Assembly: GCA_964551035.1 (NCBI GenBank)
Contig: CAZKBK010000012.1
Span: 1-64,000, forward strand
Length of the DNA stretch: 64,000 bases
Direction: 5' to 3'
From: Chryseosolibacter sp964551035
GTDB lineage: Bacteria; Bacteroidota; Bacteroidia; Cytophagales; Cyclobacteriaceae
This document shows positions 60,495 through 64,000 of this stretch, piece after piece. The translations under genes were made by a program, and so were the position numbers. A model generated the notes under the pieces. That model did not search any database and was not told the DNA's origin. It saw only the letters and a list, made by a program, of their open reading frames with translations. Position 1 is the first letter of the stretch, and every line of letters starts with the position of its first letter.

Positions 60495-61923
60495 TACTGG
60501 CGATTACCTCGGCGGCGGCACGTTCCGCTGCCGTCAGGGCGCCGTTGATTGTGCCGGCGTCCCCTGACACGTCCGTCGCCTCGCCCGCAAAAAACAGTGC
60601 ACTGCCAACGGGCTCGGCCAGCCGGACGTGGTTGTCGTAACCAGCTCCGGGTGGGAGGTAGGAGATGCCACCCTTGATGTACGGCACGGTGGTCCAGTCC
60701 ACCATTTCATAGATGATCGATTGATCGTCGTTCCGGCGGATGTTCAGCGTCGCGGCGCCGTCAAAAATGTCATCAAGGGCAGTCAGGGCAAATGACGGCG
60801 CCTCGGTTCCCAGTGAAGAAAGCATCTCCGCGCTCTCGCCAAAAGCCGTAATCCCCAATGTCTTATTGTGATCGCTGCGGCCCTGTCCCGTGGTGAGCAT
60901 CTCGGGAACCTGCGGATGCCCCAATACAAAGGTGGCGTCTTTGCTCCAGAAATTCTGTTTGAAGTCGAGTACGATCCGCACCGCGGGTCCCATTTCAATA
61001 GATGACAGGGCGTTTGCCTTCGATTCGGGTAACGCCGGCGAGAACGCGATGTCATCTTTCAGAATCGATACGGGTACCGCAACGATGACCTTGTCTGCCT
61101 CCACGGAAAACGCCTCGCCGTTGCGCGTGCCGCTCAAGACTACCTTTGAGCCCGTATAATCGATGTCGGTGATCACGGTGTTGAACTGAACCTCCTCAAC
61201 AACGGCGCTGAAACGGGAGGCAAGGACATCCTGCATGCGATTGCTTTGAAGAACAAACTCCCGGGCATCGCGCTGGAGCATTTGCAGCGCCTCCACGAGG
61301 CCGGATATTCCGAGGCGGGTGTTGTCCGCCCCATATCGGTTGCCGATCAATGCGTTCAGGATTGGATGCATGCGCGCCGGAATTCCGGCATCCTCCAACA
61401 CGTCCTGCACGCTTGCTGATGCGCGTGGTCTTTCACGAAGCCTTTCAAAAAATGCTTGCGCGTCAGCAAAGTCCGCGTCGTCCACGAGTTCACCAGCCGG
61501 GCGAAACGCTCCTTCCACGATAAAGAAATTTGAACCCGCTCCGGAAAGATCAACAAGAGGAATGTTGCCCTGCGAGACGATCTCATGCCACAGGGAGCCC
61601 GTCCCTAAAATCCGTTCGGCCCCGAGTTCAATGGGGAAATCCGTCTCCACGGATGTCTCACCCGTGGCACGCAAAGAATGAATGCGACCGCCAACACGGT
61701 CTGATGCTTCGTACACGTTTACCGCTATTCCTTTATTCCGGAGAAGGTCTGCCGCATACAAGCCCGAGGCGCCGGCGCCAATGATCGCCACACTACCGTC
61801 ATAGGGAATCGCCGGCCCGGGATCCACCGGCTCGCAGGAAGAAAGTATCCCCGGCAGCGTCGGCAGCAGCAGGCCGGCGGATAAACCTGAAGAGATCTTC
61901 TTTAATGCACTTCTTCGTTTCAT
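60484..61923 (-). CDS. Exported flavin monoamine oxidase-like protein
   Basis: The 479-residue protein starts with an RR-containing hydrophobic signal (MKRRSALKKISSGLSAGLLL) that ends in SSCEP, so it may be a Tat substrate and a lipoprotein. The FAD-binding Rossmann motif IIGAGASGLYAADLL lies at 47-61 and GGRIHSL follows. A C-terminal FAD site reads LFFAGEATDVSGDAGTINGAL. The family oxidises primary amines or related substrates, producing peroxide. The substrate is unknown. It is convergent with the TSUP gene. Confidence 0.9.
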   Translation of the reverse strand: MKRRSALKKISSGLSAGLLLPTLPGILSSCEPVDPGPAIPYDGSVAIIGAGASGLYAADLLRNKGIAVNVYEASDRVGGRIHSLRATGETSVETDFPIELGAERILGTGSLWHEIVSQGNIPLVDLSGAGSNFFIVEGAFRPAGELVDDADFADAQAFFERLRERPRASASVQDVLEDAGIPARMHPILNALIGNRYGADNTRLGISGLVEALQMLQRDAREFVLQSNRMQDVLASRFSAVVEEVQFNTVITDIDYTGSKVVLSGTRNGEAFSVEADKVIVAVPVSILKDDIAFSPALPESKANALSSIEMGPAVRIVLDFKQNFWSKDATFVLGHPQVPEMLTTGQGRSDHNKTLGITAFGESAEMLSSLGTEAPSFALTALDDIFDGAATLNIRRNDDQSIIYEMVDWTTVPYIKGGISYLPPGAGYDNHVRLAEPVGSALFFAGEATDVSGDAGTINGALTAAERAAAEVIASITG

Positions 61924-62037
61924 AATATCGGGACAGGGAGGGAAAGATAATGATCAATATTGTTGTGAAAAAATGAAGGATTCGGTTGTTTCGTTGATCC
62001 CTGGAAATCAAGTGTTAATACCACAAAAAGCAAAGCA

Positions 62038-62562
62038 GTGACAAGCGACATCAAAAGAATTGCAGTGATTGGACCCGAATGCACGGGCAAATCGACATTG
62101 TCGGCCTGGCTGGCTGATCATTATCATACGACGTGGGCACCTGAGTATGCCCGCGGCTTTCTTGAAAATCTCGCCCGACCCTACGAAGAACACGACCTGC
62201 TCACCATCGCCCACGGGCAACTCCGGCTCGAAGACGCCTGGCAGCAGGACGCTAAAAAGATCCTGATCTGCGACACCAATCTGTACGTTATCAAAGTTTG
62301 GAGTGAATTCAAATTCGGCAGTTGCCGCCCGGAAATTCTTGAGTTGATCGCTACGCGAGAATACGACCTCTATCTACTCACCTACATCGATGTGCCGTGG
62401 GAAGACGATCCCCAACGGGAGCATCCGGACAAACGCGAAGAACTTTACCGACGCTACCTGCACGAAATGCAAAATCAGAAGGTCCCCTTTGTCGAGATCC
62501 GCGGCCAGGAAACGCAGCGCAGGGAAGCGGCGGTCAAAGCAATCGATGAATTATCAAACTGA
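62038..62562 (+). CDS. NadR-type ribosylnicotinamide kinase-like ATPase
   Basis: The 174-residue P-loop protein has IAVIGPECTGKST (Walker A, 13-20), WAPEYARGFLE, a Walker B-like LICDTNLYVIKVWSEFKFG and the late ELYRRYLHEMQNQKVPFVEI. This is the kinase half of NadR, which phosphorylates nicotinamide riboside to NMN. In many Bacteroidota it occurs alone, separate from an adenylyltransferase half. The start codon is GTG at 62038. It is convergent with hemH. Confidence 0.85.
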   Translation: MTSDIKRIAVIGPECTGKSTLSAWLADHYHTTWAPEYARGFLENLARPYEEHDLLTIAHGQLRLEDAWQQDAKKILICDTNLYVIKVWSEFKFGSCRPEILELIATREYDLYLLTYIDVPWEDDPQREHPDKREELYRRYLHEMQNQKVPFVEIRGQETQRREAAVKAIDELSN

Positions 62563-62583
62563 ATAGGGCAAAAGTCCCCGGGG

Positions 62584-63588
62584 TCAGGACCGAACGACCA
62601 GGTCGCGCAGGCAATTGATCCATGAGGGATGGTCATTGAGGCTTTCAACGAGCTCAAGGTTTTGGCCGCCGTGCTGTCGGAACAGTTCTCTGTATTCCAC
62701 GTCAATTTCAATGAGCGTCTCGAGGCAATCCGCAGTGAATGCCGGGGAAAAAACCAACAGGTTTTTCATACCCTTCTTTGCGCATTGAATCACCACCTCA
62801 TCGGAGAAGGGCATCAGCCATTTGTTGTCCAGGCGCGACTGAAAGGTTACCGTATAGCGCGTGTGCGGAATATTCAATGCGTCGGCGAGCAGACGGCTCG
62901 TGGCGTAGCAGGCTGCCCGATAGCAGTATCGGTTTTGGTCGTTGACTTCGTGTTCACATCGATAGGTCGAACATGGGCCATTGTGAATTTTTTCCACCTG
63001 ACGTTCCGGCAAACCGTGGTAGGAGAAGAGGATGTGATCGTATGCATCCAGCTTATGGCTTCCGGCGCGCGATACAAAGGCGTTGATGAAGTCGGGATGG
63101 TCGTAGTACTGGGAGACAAATCTGATCTCCGGGATAAGCCACCATTTTCGGACCGTCTTCATCACTTCTTCGTGAACGGACCCCGTCGACGCGGACGCGT
63201 ATTGCGGAAACATCGGGATGACGATGATCTTTTCGTGATTATTGCGACGGATGGTTTCCAGTACATCGGGAATAGAAGGGTATTTGTACCGCATCGCGAG
63301 GTAAACCCTGTAGGATTCACCCAACGACTCCTGCAGGCGCTGCCGCGCCTGTTCGCTGTAGATCAATAAGGGCGATCCTTCATTCGTCCAGAGTTGTTTA
63401 TAGATCTTCGCCGATTTCGGCGCCCGGAAGGGAACGATCATGAGATTCACGAGGGCTTTTCGCGCGAGATAACCGATATCGATAACCCGCGGATCATTCA
63501 GAAACTGGGACAGATAAGACCTGACGTCGGCAACGGAAGGACTGTCGGGGGTACCCAAATTGATCAAAAGGACGGCGGTTCTACACAT
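62584..63588 (-). CDS. hemH: Ferrochelatase
   Basis: HemH inserts ferrous iron into protoporphyrin IX to make heme. The 334-residue length is normal. Key family segments are LINLGTPDSPSVADVRSYLS at the start, VIPMFPQYASASTGSVHEEV, the metal/porphyrin His in ILFSYHGLPERQVEK, and VFSPAFTADCLETLIEIDVE with the conserved Glu. There is no signal peptide, as expected for a soluble or peripheral enzyme. It is convergent with the NadR-like gene. Confidence 0.97.
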   Translation of the reverse strand: MCRTAVLLINLGTPDSPSVADVRSYLSQFLNDPRVIDIGYLARKALVNLMIVPFRAPKSAKIYKQLWTNEGSPLLIYSEQARQRLQESLGESYRVYLAMRYKYPSIPDVLETIRRNNHEKIIVIPMFPQYASASTGSVHEEVMKTVRKWWLIPEIRFVSQYYDHPDFINAFVSRAGSHKLDAYDHILFSYHGLPERQVEKIHNGPCSTYRCEHEVNDQNRYCYRAACYATSRLLADALNIPHTRYTVTFQSRLDNKWLMPFSDEVVIQCAKKGMKNLLVFSPAFTADCLETLIEIDVEYRELFRQHGGQNLELVESLNDHPSWINCLRDLVVRS

Positions 63589-63647
63589 ACGAAAACCTTA
63601 CGGCGTGCGCGAAGGTAAGGCAGAAACCCGATCCTGAAAAGGATGCG

Positions 63648-64000
63648 TTAATTGAAAATCTTGGCTCTCTTGAAGGGCTTTTCCGGATCGAAAAGAATCC
63701 GGTAGGTGGCATGGGTCTTACAGACCTCGGCACCAACCTGCTCCACTACATTGATCATCTTGGGATTGAAATCGCCGATCCAGTTCATCTCGTATTCATC
63801 GTAGCGCTTATACTCATCCTGCAACACTTTTCGCGATGCAAGGACCATGGCCCCATCACACCCCTTTCCCTGGTGCGCCGGAACAACGCCGAAAAGGATT
63901 CCGAAAGCCTTGCGATTGGTCTTCCGGAACTGATGCCAGATGAACTTCAGCTTGCCAATCAGGTCTAGTTTTCCGTTGACGTACTTCAGGATCTGGTTGA
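63648..64000 (-). CDS. C-terminal part of a GNAT-like protein (cut by the window end)
   Basis: The reading frame is open from the window edge to a TAA at 63648, giving at least 117 residues of a longer protein. It has an N-terminal helical part with LKFIWHQFRKTNRKAFGILF and the acetyl-CoA-binding-like turn VVPAHQGKGCDGAMV. The end reads YEMNWIGDFNPKMINVVEQV and ATYRILFDPEKPFKRAKIF. This matches a large single-domain GNAT-type family common in Bacteroidota. An internal ATG at 63848 is not the start. The substrate is unknown. Confidence 0.7.
   Translation of the reverse strand, partial: NQILKYVNGKLDLIGKLKFIWHQFRKTNRKAFGILFGVVPAHQGKGCDGAMVLASRKVLQDEYKRYDEYEMNWIGDFNPKMINVVEQVGAEVCKTHATYRILFDPEKPFKRAKIFN

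Noticed and set aside
1..64000. rRNA, tRNA or intact insertion sequence
   Set aside because: I looked for cloverleaf-like, rRNA-like and transposase-like sequence on both strands and saw none.

Overview
The window looks like a chromosomal piece of a free-living Bacteroidota, most likely a Cytophagales (Chryseolinea/Ohtaekwangia-like) bacterium. The evidence is: TAnnTTTG-type -7 promoter elements instead of sigma70 boxes, almost no Shine-Dalgarno sequences, many signal peptides ending in AQ or GQ, a fused two-subunit 2-oxoacid dehydrogenase E1, a YtxJ-type bacillithiol protein, CarboxypepD_reg-like and beta-barrel envelope proteins, and periplasmic parvulins in a row. One run of 100 N shows that it is a draft scaffold. 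I see no rRNA, tRNA, CRISPR array or intact insertion sequence.

Layout. 1-2.1 kb: AT-richer accessory patch with three attC-like palindromes, a small cassette-like gene pair (tandem zinc ribbon plus a UDG-like protein) and a broken ORF. 2.1-13.9 kb: envelope and lipoprotein genes, a PadR/ABC-permease pair, a radical SAM enzyme of the tetraether-synthase (Tes) type overlapping an Lgt-like gene, and a DUF1801 gene. 13.94-14.44 kb: a MITE-like element with terminal inverted repeats and internal GGCTCC hairpins. 14.4-21.9 kb: housekeeping (ispF, M16 protease, fused E1, CocE/NonD hydrolase, tmk), with a GxxExxY gene framed by its own inverted repeats.

22-45.3 kb is the most unusual part: a secreted-protease and signalling locus. 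It holds three exported caspase-like (C14) proteins (WD40-caspase-TPR, caspase, WD40-caspase-ankyrin), an ECF sigma factor with a membrane TPR partner, a HTH-only LuxR regulator, an HtrA-like trypsin/PDZ protease, a CHASE2 membrane sensor, a FecR-like secreted protein, a thioredoxin-like protein and a very basic Arg/Gly-rich secreted repeat protein interrupted by the assembly gap. Three promoter regions in this block share GTGAAC palindromes. I infer an envelope stress or cell-fate system run through the ECF sigma factor.

45.3-64 kb: redox genes (ytxJ, OsmC, exported superoxide dismutase), chromate transporter, a 2OG-Fe(II) oxygenase, a three-gene parvulin/SurA operon for outer-membrane protein folding, an RsbU/RsbV/RsbW-like partner-switch module, guaB with a strong leader hairpin, RlpA, TauE/SafE, a flavin amine oxidase, a NadR-like kinase, hemH and the end of a GNAT-like gene.
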